DNA from: Prolixibacteraceae bacterium
GTDB taxonomy: Bacteria > Bacteroidota > Bacteroidia > Bacteroidales > Prolixibacteraceae
Assembly (NCBI GenBank): GCA_028683385.1
Contig: JAQUIJ010000005.1
Span: forward strand, 279,119-343,118
Direction of reading: 5' to 3'
Length of the DNA stretch: 64,000 nt
Positions 8,627 to 16,366 of the stretch are shown one piece after another. The notes below the pieces were generated by a model that did no database searches, was not told the DNA's origin, and saw nothing but the letters and a program-made list of their open reading frames with translations. The translations under genes and the position numbers were made by a program. Positions within the stretch are counted from its first letter, which is position 1. Each line of letters begins with the position of its first letter.

Positions 8627-10066
8627 TTAGAATTGAAAATAAATGAATTGCGGAGCTAAATTCAAAACGCCAAAAGTCAGAATCAATGCGGTGAAAAACA
8701 AATACAAACTCCATCTTTTTGTTGTTGATAGATTGACAATCAATTCGTTAAAATCACTTTTCCGGATTAGTATCTCAGTAAACAGGAAAATTGGAAATCC
8801 GATGATTGTAGAAATTGCAAATTCCTTAAACAGACTGCTTGTATGCCAGGCATGCTTAAGTTGATCTATAAATATCCAATTCATGTCGGTTATCCGGCTA
8901 AATATTTCATAGCTCTGATCCAGAGATTTCGATCTGAAAATAATCAAGGCAAAATTCACGAACGAAAACGTTATTAAAAACCCGAACCAATTTCTCAATT
9001 TACTTGGTCGATCGGGTTTAATGAACGACTCAACGATCAAAAACGATCCATGCAAAAATCCCCATAAAATAAATGTTGCTGCAGCACCATGCCACAGGCC
9101 CGATAGTGTAAATGTTATCAGAATATTTATAATCCAGCGTTTTTTAGAGACCTTGTTTCCACCTAATGGAATATAAACATAGTCTCGAAACCAAGTCGAC
9201 AGCGAAATATGCCAGCGTTGCCAAAATTCCTGAAGACTTTTCGAAAAATAGGGAAATCGAAAGTTTTGCATCAGATCGAACCCAAGTAAGCGAGCCGATC
9301 CGATTGCAATATCTGAGTATCCCGAGAAATCACAATAAATCTGGAACCCAAACATAAAAGCTACTGCAATCAGGGTTATTCCCGAGTAGTTAGCCGACAA
9401 ATTATAAACATGGTCAACAAAATAAGCCAGACGATCAGCAATAACCATCTTTTTAAACAAACCCCATAGAATAAACCGGAAGCCTGATTTTACTTTTTCT
9501 TTATCAAACGTCCGTGCTTTCAAGAACTGTGGCAGTAAATGGGCGGCTCTTTCAATAGGACCTGCCACCAGTTGGGGAAAGAAGGAGACGAAAGTCATAA
9601 ATGGAATAAAGCTGTTTGTAGGCTTAAGTTTTCCCCGATAAATATCTATAGAGTAACTTAACGACTGAAAAGTGTAAAAGCTGATTCCAACAGGTAAAAT
9701 GATCTGAAGCGTATGGAGGTTCGAATGAAATCCAAGTTGCTCAATCAGACTTGAGAAACTGGCCGTGAAAAAGTTGTAATATTTAAAAAAAGCGAGCATT
9801 CCCAGATTTATAAATATACATAATCCGAGTAAATACTGCTTTTTCCTCCTGACAGGTTCGTTAAAAATGGCTCTTCCCAGAAAAAAATCGACTGACGAGC
9901 TAATAAAAATGAGAGCTAAAAACCGAACATCCCACCACCCGTAAAAACAGTAACTCGCAATAAAAAGAAATAGATTTTGCCACCTGAAATTCTTCCGGAG
10001 AACCGACCAATACAATGCAAAGACTGTGATGATAAAGAAAAAATAGGTGATTGAATTAAAGAGCAT
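8627..10066 (-). CDS. MBOAT O-acyltransferase (AlgI/DltB-like)
   Basis: Polytopic membrane acyltransferase of 479 residues. The family moves an acyl group from a cytoplasmic donor across the membrane. MBOAT signatures are clear: PVGISFYTFQSLSYSIDIYR near 128-147, FFPQLVAGPIERA near 166-178, FWQRWHISLSTWFRDYVYIP near 283-302, and the catalytic His in LSGLWHGAAATFILWG near 324-339. Together with the SGNH-like protein downstream it forms the usual two-part O-acetylation machine for an exopolysaccharide or other exported glycan. No glycosyltransferases sit nearby, so the acceptor is made elsewhere. Confidence 0.92.
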   Translation of the reverse strand: MLFNSITYFFFIITVFALYWSVLRKNFRWQNLFLFIASYCFYGWWDVRFLALIFISSSVDFFLGRAIFNEPVRRKKQYLLGLCIFINLGMLAFFKYYNFFTASFSSLIEQLGFHSNLHTLQIILPVGISFYTFQSLSYSIDIYRGKLKPTNSFIPFMTFVSFFPQLVAGPIERAAHLLPQFLKARTFDKEKVKSGFRFILWGLFKKMVIADRLAYFVDHVYNLSANYSGITLIAVAFMFGFQIYCDFSGYSDIAIGSARLLGFDLMQNFRFPYFSKSLQEFWQRWHISLSTWFRDYVYIPLGGNKVSKKRWIINILITFTLSGLWHGAAATFILWGFLHGSFLIVESFIKPDRPSKLRNWFGFLITFSFVNFALIIFRSKSLDQSYEIFSRITDMNWIFIDQLKHAWHTSSLFKEFAISTIIGFPIFLFTEILIRKSDFNELIVNLSTTKRWSLYLFFTALILTFGVLNLAPQFIYFQF

Positions 10067-10186
10067 TGTATGGATAAAAGGGTTTAAACGAATGTAATTT
10101 TTTTTGTTCTAAACGGATGCAATTTGAGGACTTATTATTTTTGAACAATGCGATGTTGAAAATTATCGAAAAAACTTCTCAAACTA

Positions 10187-10218
10187 TTTGATCGTTTGAA
10201 GAAAATGTACTTATTTTG
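10187..10218 (+). promoter_or_regulatory. Candidate promoter of the L28-L33-DUF4295 operon
   Basis: A TTTG (10187-10190) is followed after about 20 bp by TTATTTTG (10211-10218), one base from the Bacteroidetes TTTG-N19-TAnnTTTG pattern. It lies 45 bp upstream of rpmB. Confidence 0.42.
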
Positions 10219-10263
10219 CGATCTGTTTGAAAAATGTGAGGTTCTGATTAAAAAAATAAGACA

Positions 10264-10506
10264 ATGTCAAGAGTTTGTCAAATAACTGGTAAGAAAGTAA
10301 TGGTGGGAAACAATGTTTCTCATTCAAAGCGTAGAACAAAAAGGAAGTTCCTTCCTAACTTGTTTAAAAAGAAGTTTTATCTACCTGAAGAAGATCGTTG
10401 GATTTCTTTGACTGTTTCAGCCAACGGTATCCGTACAATCAACAAAAACGGGTTGAATGCATCGTTAAACGCTGCGAAGGTAAAAGGTTTAATTACAACT
10501 ATTTAA
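10264..10506 (+). CDS. rpmB: 50S ribosomal protein L28
   Basis: An 80-residue L28 protein of the large subunit, beginning [20 protein letters not shown] with the [16 protein letters not shown] block that contacts 23S rRNA. It is the first gene of a tight operon with L33 (11 bp gap) and a DUF4295 protein, the usual Bacteroidota order. Confidence 0.97.
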   Translation: MSRVCQITGKKVMVGNNVSHSKRRTKRKFLPNLFKKKFYLPEEDRWISLTVSANGIRTINKNGLNASLNAAKVKGLITTI

Positions 10507-10517
10507 AGCTTTAAGAG

Positions 10518-10700
10518 ATGGCTAAGAAAGGTAATAGAATTCAGGTAATCATGGAATGTACCGAGCAAAAAACCAGTGGAGTTCCCGGAACTTCAAGGTA
10601 CATTACTACCAAAAACAGGAAGAATACTCCTGAACGTTTGGAGAAAAAGAAATACAATCCTAACTTAAAGCGAGTTACTGTACACCGCGAAATTAAATAA
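10518..10700 (+). CDS. rpmG: 50S ribosomal protein L33
   Basis: A 60-residue L33 protein beginning [20 protein letters not shown] and ending in the family pattern [15 protein letters not shown]. The single cysteine in place of a CxxC/CxxC set marks it as a zinc-independent form. It sits between L28 and the DUF4295 gene. Confidence 0.96.
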   Translation: MAKKGNRIQVIMECTEQKTSGVPGTSRYITTKNRKNTPERLEKKKYNPNLKRVTVHREIK

Positions 10701-10708
10701 TAAATAGT

Positions 10709-10861
10709 ATGGCAAAGAAAGTAGTTGCATCATTACAAAAAGGTGCCGGTAAAGGTTACGCGAAAGTTGTGAAAATGGTAAAATCCGAAAAAACCGGTGC
10801 TTATACATTTCAGGAAGAAATTATTCCGAATGAAAATGTAAAAGATCATTTCAAGAAGTAG
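10709..10861 (+). CDS. DUF4295 small basic protein
   Basis: A 50-residue basic protein, MAKKVVASLQKGAGKGYAKV through VKDHFKK. It starts 8 bp after rpmG and matches the DUF4295 proteins that follow L33 in Bacteroidota. The lysine content and operon position suggest a ribosome-associated protein, but no function is known. A strong terminator follows 22 bp later. Confidence 0.9.
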   Translation: MAKKVVASLQKGAGKGYAKVVKMVKSEKTGAYTFQEEIIPNENVKDHFKK

Positions 10862-10880
10862 ATCAAAATTTCTCTATAAT

Positions 10881-10914
10881 AAAAAGCTTTCATCGTTGGT
10901 GAAGGCTTTTTTTA
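10881..10914 (+). terminator. Rho-independent terminator of the rpmB operon
   Basis: AAAGCTTTCA (10883-10892) pairs with TGAAGGCTTT (10900-10909) through one G-T pair around a 7-nt loop, followed by a run of T. Confidence 0.88.
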
Positions 10915-11006
10915 TTGAATTAAGCCTCTAAAGCAGATCGTTTTACGTCAGTAAGGCTGATTCATTTTATATTACTAAATTGCCGCTCTTTAATTAAGGT
11001 GCTAAT

Positions 11007-11957
11007 ATGGGTATTTTCGGAATTTTTAACAGCAAGAAAAAAGAAAGCCTCGACCAAGGGCTTGCAAAAACCAAAGAAAGTGTTTTTACGAAGATTAGCC
11101 GCGCTATCATTGGGAAAACCAAGGTTGACGATGAAGTGTTGGACAATCTGGAAGAAATCCTGATTTCTTCGGATGTTGGCGTTGAAACGACTCTGAAAAT
11201 TATTGAACGCATCGAAAAGCGCGTTTCGGCCGATAAATACATGGGAACTTCCGAATTGAACGGTATGTTGAAAGAGGAGATTGCCAGTTTGCTTGAAGAA
11301 AATAATAGCAATGATATTGCCGATTTTGATCTTCCTGAAAGCGATGAACCCTATGTAATCATGGTTGTTGGTGTGAATGGTGTTGGTAAAACAACCACCA
11401 TTGGAAAGCTTGCCTGGCATTTTAAAGCCGCCGGTAAAAAGGTAGTTTTAGGTGCGGCTGATACCTTTAGAGCTGCTGCCATTGATCAACTTCAGATTTG
11501 GGCAGATCGTGTACAAGTACCGCTTGTTAAACAGGTGATGGGTGCCGATCCGGCGTCTGTTGCTTACGATACACTCGCATCGGCTAAAGCGCAGGGTGCC
11601 GATGTAGTAATTATTGATACTGCTGGACGCCTGCACAATAAAGTGAACCTGATGAACGAACTGAGCAAGATTAAATCAGTCATGAAGAAAGTTGTGCCAA
11701 CAGCGCCTCACGAAGTTTTACTTGTTCTCGACGGTTCTACCGGACAAAACGCTTTTGAACAAGCCAAGCAGTTTACTAAAGCCACAGAAGTTACTGCTTT
11801 AGCGTTGACTAAGCTTGATGGAACTGCAAAAGGTGGTGTGGTGATTGGGATTTCTGATCAATTTAAAATTCCGGTGAAATACATTGGTATTGGTGAAAAA
11901 ATGGAGGATTTGCAGATTTTCAGGAGAAGGGAATTTGTGGAATCGCTATTTAGTTAA
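11007..11957 (+). CDS. ftsY: FtsY, signal recognition particle receptor GTPase
   Basis: Membrane-docking GTPase that receives SRP-ribosome complexes and passes them to SecYEG. It has 316 residues: a four-helix N domain (about 20-100) with no long acidic A domain, then the GTPase G domain. Motifs: G1 GVNGVGKTTTIGK at about 122-134, DTFRAAA near 153, DTAGRLHNK near 210, and G4 TKLDGTAKGG near 272. The short form is normal in Bacteroidota. It follows the ribosomal operon but after a terminator, so it is probably transcribed separately. Confidence 0.97.
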   Translation: MGIFGIFNSKKKESLDQGLAKTKESVFTKISRAIIGKTKVDDEVLDNLEEILISSDVGVETTLKIIERIEKRVSADKYMGTSELNGMLKEEIASLLEENNSNDIADFDLPESDEPYVIMVVGVNGVGKTTTIGKLAWHFKAAGKKVVLGAADTFRAAAIDQLQIWADRVQVPLVKQVMGADPASVAYDTLASAKAQGADVVIIDTAGRLHNKVNLMNELSKIKSVMKKVVPTAPHEVLLVLDGSTGQNAFEQAKQFTKATEVTALALTKLDGTAKGGVVIGISDQFKIPVKYIGIGEKMEDLQIFRRREFVESLFS

Positions 11958-12147
11958 GAAATAGTCCGTATTCTGGAGACGGAAGACCGGAGAATGAAAT
12001 CGATATGGCTGGCTTTTGCTGGCCTTTATTTTGGATAAACACTAACTCAAAACTTTTATTAAAATATACTGTTTAAATCAAAACAGATTAAAAAATCGTT
12101 GGTGTTAACTTTTTGACTTAGAGCCTTGGTGGCTGAAAAATGGAAAA

Positions 12148-13443
12148 ATGAAGAAGCAAAAAATAAATGTAGTGACTTTAGGTTGCTCGAAAAACTTAGT
12201 TGATTCGGAAGTATTACTGAATCAGCTTTCGATGGATGGTTTTGAAGTTGTTCACGATTCGAATGATGCAGATTCGGATATCGTAGTGATCAATACCTGT
12301 GGATTTATTCACGATGCCAAAGAGGAATCGGTGAATACTATTTTGCAGTTTGTTGATGCCAAAGGTCGCGGCGACATTGATAAATTATACGTGATGGGTT
12401 GTCTTTCGGAGCGGTACAAAACTGATTTGGAAAAGGAAGTTCCTGAAGTGGATAAGTTTTTCGGAAAGTTCGATTTGAAAGCCTTGGTTGGTGAGTTGAA
12501 AGCAACTTATCGCCCGGAGTTTATCTATGAGCGCAAAATTACTACTCCATCACATTTTGCGTACCTGAAAATTTCGGAAGGATGTAACCGTGTCTGCGCC
12601 TTTTGTGCCATTCCGGGTATGACGGGGAAGCATGTCTCTAAATCGATGGATGACTTGGTGAAAGAAGCCAAATATCTTGCGAAAAGTGGTGTGAAAGAGA
12701 TTTTGCTTATTGCCCAGGATTTGTCGTATTACGGTATCGATTTATACGGAAAAGGAATGTTGGCCGAATTGATTCAGAAGATTTCTGAGATTGATGGCAT
12801 TGAATGGATTCGACTTCATTATTTATATCCAACAAAGTTCCCGATGGATATTTTGCCGTTATTTAAAACAGTTACTAAACTCTGCAAATACATTGATATT
12901 CCGCTTCAGCATAGTTCGAATAATGTGCTGAAACACATGTTGCGCCAGGTTACTACTGAAGAAACTGAAGCTTTACTTCAGAAAATAAAGGAAGAAGTTC
13001 CTGGAATTGCAATTCGCACAACCATGTTGATCGGCCATCCGGGTGAAACAGAAGAGGATTTTGAACAACTGAAAAGTTTTGTCAGCAAACATCGGTTCGA
13101 CCGCTTGGGTGCATTCTCCTATTCGCACGAGGAAGGAACGTATGGCTACAAAAAATACACCGATGATATTCCTGAAGATGTCAAGCAGGCTCGTGTCGAA
13201 GAATTGATGGGCATTCAGCAAATTGTTTCGTCGCAGTTAAATGCCGAAAGAGTAGGGCAGAAGTTGAAAGTGATCATCGATCGCGAAGATGAAGAATTCT
13301 TTGTAGGACGTACTGAGTTTGATTCTCCAGAGGTGGATGGCGAAGTATTGATCTGCAAAGAAGTTGCGCTGAAAAAGGGACAGTTTTGTGAAGTTGAAAT
13401 TACCAGTTCAGAAGAGTTTGATTTGTACGGGAAAGTCGTATAG
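12148..13443 (+). CDS. rimO: RimO, ribosomal protein S12 methylthiotransferase
   Basis: Radical-SAM enzyme that adds a methylthio group to a conserved Asp of ribosomal protein S12. It has 431 residues in the usual three parts. The UPF0004 domain has three Cys (VTLGCSKN near 10-17, VINTCGFIH near 46-54, VMGCLSER near 82-89). The radical SAM core has CNRVCAFCAIP near 145-155, and a TRAM domain lies at the C-terminus. The GCSKN and CAIPG variants are typical of RimO rather than MiaB. It is 190 bp downstream of ftsY on the same strand. Confidence 0.96.
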   Translation: MKKQKINVVTLGCSKNLVDSEVLLNQLSMDGFEVVHDSNDADSDIVVINTCGFIHDAKEESVNTILQFVDAKGRGDIDKLYVMGCLSERYKTDLEKEVPEVDKFFGKFDLKALVGELKATYRPEFIYERKITTPSHFAYLKISEGCNRVCAFCAIPGMTGKHVSKSMDDLVKEAKYLAKSGVKEILLIAQDLSYYGIDLYGKGMLAELIQKISEIDGIEWIRLHYLYPTKFPMDILPLFKTVTKLCKYIDIPLQHSSNNVLKHMLRQVTTEETEALLQKIKEEVPGIAIRTTMLIGHPGETEEDFEQLKSFVSKHRFDRLGAFSYSHEEGTYGYKKYTDDIPEDVKQARVEELMGIQQIVSSQLNAERVGQKLKVIIDREDEEFFVGRTEFDSPEVDGEVLICKEVALKKGQFCEVEITSSEEFDLYGKVV

Positions 13444-13518
13444 CTCATCACACAGCCAAAATTATTGGGTTTTGCTTATTGGAGTTGGGTGCTTAGAGAA
13501 ATTTGCGCGTCTGGATAT

Positions 13519-14115
13519 TTAGAAATACTGTTCGGTAGGTTGATTTCTGCTCGATTTGTTGTTGATGTATTTATCCCAATCACTTATGGGCAGGGGCTTA
13601 CTTCTTTTCATCAGGTATTCCCGTAGTCTGGTAACAATGATTTTATTGGTATAGTCAATTTCAACTATTTTTTTTACCGGCATTGGATGTTTCGCAAGTA
13701 CATAATATTCCCAGGTTGATCGGTATTCTGGAGCTTCTATTTTATTCCAAATGGTGTCCATTACGATGATATTGGCTAATTCCTTTGAAAGTTGAAGCGA
13801 CTTTATAATCGGTTTTCCAAAATATAGCTTATTCCCAGGTATGAAGGATACTCTCAATGTGTCAAAATTTAGATATCCGGTTTGAAGGATTGTGTCTTTT
13901 ACAATTTCATTGCAATATTTCAAGTATATTTTATAACGATCTGATTTTGATTTGGATATTCGTTGGGGGCTAGATACTATAATCTCAGGTATAGTGTCAT
14001 TGGTAATCGCATTGCCCTTAGTAACGGGGTTTTGAGGTTTTTTATTCGTAAAGGCACAAAATGCGATAAGCAATATAATTGCAATTAACAATTTGTGGAT
14101 TCTCTGAAATTTCAT
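13519..14115 (-). CDS. Exported hypothetical protein
   Basis: A 198-residue protein with an N-terminal membrane/signal segment (LLIAIILLIAFCAFT) and a mixed, mostly polar body (DRYKIYLKYCNEIVKDTILQ, then FIPGNKLYFGKPIIKSLQLS). The AFCAF cysteine is not a convincing lipobox. I do not recognise a family. It is convergent with rimO and has a 514-bp gene-free stretch upstream. Confidence 0.6.
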   Translation of the reverse strand: MKFQRIHKLLIAIILLIAFCAFTNKKPQNPVTKGNAITNDTIPEIIVSSPQRISKSKSDRYKIYLKYCNEIVKDTILQTGYLNFDTLRVSFIPGNKLYFGKPIIKSLQLSKELANIIVMDTIWNKIEAPEYRSTWEYYVLAKHPMPVKKIVEIDYTNKIIVTRLREYLMKRSKPLPISDWDKYINNKSSRNQPTEQYF

Positions 14116-14629
14116 AGTTTATATACTTATGATATATCGTTAGCCGTGTTTGTCAGTAAATAGTGTTGTCTTATTTATTTACAGATACTTATCTGTAATT
14201 TAATCACTTCTGTTATTAAGATGTGAGATTTATGTTTTTTTTTGCCTTTTCAGACAGAATACCTAAATTGCTATTCCTGATTGCATCTCTTCAATTTCCA
14301 GAAATAAGATAGAACTTGAAAATTTAGAACAGGCAATGTTGTAAATGGTTTAATTTGCTTGTTTAGATGTTTTTATGCATTACCAGTGACAGATTTATTC
14401 ACTCATTTTCAGGTTGAAAATACCAACTAAAAATAGAATTTCCAATCTAAAGTTGTAAAATATCAATTACTCCTACGAAATAAACATCCATAATCGGATT
14501 AATGTTGTTGCATTTACTTGAGTTGTCATGATATTGTAAAGTCAATAATTTTGTAATTTATTGTTTGGTAGTATGTTGGGTGGAAAAATAAATATTTAAT
14601 ATAAACTTATTAAATGTTGATGTGAAATA
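14116..14629. other. Gene-free AT-rich stretch
   Basis: 514 bp with no coding frame I can support on either strand, no tRNA-like fold and no long inverted repeat. It is clearly AT-rich and separates two minus-strand genes. It may hold the promoter of the exported protein at 13519-14115, but no exact TAnnTTTG box at a fitting distance stands out. Confidence 0.5.
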
Positions 14630-15643
14630 TTATTTGATTGCTGTCAATCCAAGTTTTTCTTCAGCAAATTGGTAGCTGGCCTTTTCGACATCCTGCCACG
14701 ATTTTGAAAACAGCTTACAGGCTATTGGGTGGTTGCCTGCTTCTGGAAAAGCTATTTTTTGTTTTTGATTCTCCTGAGTGCCAAGTTCATCGTACATTTT
14801 CAGCATAGCATCAACTTTTACTACCTGATCCTGATTTTCCTTATCCTTGTAATAATATCCTAAAAAAACAGGCATTTTAACTTTCTGAAAAGTTTCTTTA
14901 CTCATGGTCGATTCAACCAATTGCTGAAGGTAAACCACTGCTTCCAACCGGTATTTGCAGTTCCAGTACCGACAATCTTCTGATGCAAAATCGGAGTTGG
15001 TAATTCGGTAGTTCCCATGATAAACTTTGCGCGCAATTTGCAGCCCCCAGGGCTTGCTCAGTATAAAAGCTGCTCCGTTATTTATGGCCACATTCGGTGA
15101 GTACAAAATAAGTCCTGAAATCAAATCTGGAAATTCGGAGGCAAGCTTTAAACTTAAGGTTCCTCCTGTTGAGGTGCTCATCAGGATCACTTTATCGCCC
15201 AGCGATTGTGCCACGACCAATGCTTCTTTTGCCGATTCGTATAGGCGATCGGGAGTCATGTCAATTAACGCCTCAGTCGTATCAATTCCATGCGAAGCCA
15301 GGCGTGGTAGATATAAATTCATGCCATACCGATGGGCGAAATCGATGTTCGTGGGGTTTCCTTCGTACCAGGAGGCTGAAAAACCATGAAGGTAAAGCAG
15401 ACAGTAGGAAGTTTTGTTTTTCAAACTGTCGTTTGCCCATATAATCCGGCTTTCATTGTCCGGCTTGATTTTTTTTCCTGATTCTTTATTCCGGACATAA
15501 GATTCTACTTCGTTAGTCTGAAGTTGTATTGAAGGGAGGTTTCGGTTTAATTCTGGTTTCGGGAATTGGGGTCCTGATAGATAGGTAATTAAAAGAACGA
15601 TGATTAAAATACTTGTAGTTGTCAGAAACTTTTTCATAGCCAA
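14630..15643 (-). CDS. Alpha/beta hydrolase, membrane-anchored or exported
   Basis: A 337-residue serine hydrolase with an N-terminal hydrophobic segment (ILIIVLLITYLSG). The fold is supported by the oxyanion strand LLYLHGFSASWYEG near 82-95, the nucleophile elbow ILMSTSTGGTLSL near 154-166 (S-x-S-x-G form), and the late His in EAGNHPIACKL near 301-311. An Asp in the DKENQDQVVKVD region may complete the triad. It resembles lysophospholipase/carboxylesterase types; the substrate is unknown. It stands alone, 72 bp upstream of no other gene on its strand. Confidence 0.78.
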   Translation of the reverse strand: MAMKKFLTTTSILIIVLLITYLSGPQFPKPELNRNLPSIQLQTNEVESYVRNKESGKKIKPDNESRIIWANDSLKNKTSYCLLYLHGFSASWYEGNPTNIDFAHRYGMNLYLPRLASHGIDTTEALIDMTPDRLYESAKEALVVAQSLGDKVILMSTSTGGTLSLKLASEFPDLISGLILYSPNVAINNGAAFILSKPWGLQIARKVYHGNYRITNSDFASEDCRYWNCKYRLEAVVYLQQLVESTMSKETFQKVKMPVFLGYYYKDKENQDQVVKVDAMLKMYDELGTQENQKQKIAFPEAGNHPIACKLFSKSWQDVEKASYQFAEEKLGLTAIK

Positions 15644-15714
15644 TTAGTTCTATCGGAATATTCGAAAATTATATTCTGCTAAACTACTTAAAATTGAAAT
15701 AAGTTCGATTTCTG

Positions 15715-16140
15715 TTAACTAATTTTCAAATTTGTTCCGTCGAGGGTTGCTGTGTATGTTTTTAAAGAACTGGTAGCAGGCCCTTGCAAAACCGAGCCTC
15801 CGGTAGAAAATATTGAACCATGGCACGGACATTCAATTTTATCCGTCGTACTATTGAATGCGACTGTACAACCTTGATGGGTGCAGATTTTAGTTAATGC
15901 AATGTAACTTGAAGTCCCAGTCCGGATAATTAAATAGTCCCCGCTGTATGCATATCCGTTAACGGTTTTTAATGAGTTTAAATCTGGCAAATTCAAATCA
16001 ATCGTTGTTGTGCCTGTTCCACCGGCAGCAGGTGTTGGTGCCGGGTCGCTCGATTTACTGCATGAATTCAATAGAGATGGTGCTAAAAAAAACAAGCTTC
16101 CACCAATAAGTGCTTTGCTGAAAAATTCTTTTCTGTCCAT
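15715..16140 (-). CDS. Rieske [2Fe-2S] lipoprotein
   Basis: A 141-residue exported protein with a Rieske domain. The N-terminus MDRKEFFSKALIGGSLFFLA followed by the lipobox LLNSC suggests a lipoprotein. The body has a Pro/Thr/Gly linker and both cluster motifs: CTHQGC near 94-99 and CPCHGS near 110-115, so both Cys and both His ligands are intact. Small Rieske lipoproteins like this occur in Bacteroidota as possible periplasmic electron carriers. There is no cytochrome b or oxygenase partner next to it. Confidence 0.85.
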   Translation of the reverse strand: MDRKEFFSKALIGGSLFFLAPSLLNSCSKSSDPAPTPAAGGTGTTTIDLNLPDLNSLKTVNGYAYSGDYLIIRTGTSSYIALTKICTHQGCTVAFNSTTDKIECPCHGSIFSTGGSVLQGPATSSLKTYTATLDGTNLKIS

Positions 16141-16366
16141 TTTTAATGTGTTTGAAGTTTATAACTTGAAAATACAGTCATGAGTTTTCTATTTTAATAG
16201 GAGTGGTGATGACGAAAAATTTCCATTTAAGCAACAAAATTTAAACAACATGATTAGTTAATGGTTCAATTGTTCAATTCAAATAAGCCATGGGTTTAAA
16301 CTTTAAAAATTGCTATTTGTTACTTTATTACTTACTTTAAAAAACTGAAAAACCAATCATTCAACA

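Noticed and set aside
10962..11420. 152-residue minus-strand ORF over ftsY
   Set aside because: Antisense shadow of the GTPase gene with no family resemblance.
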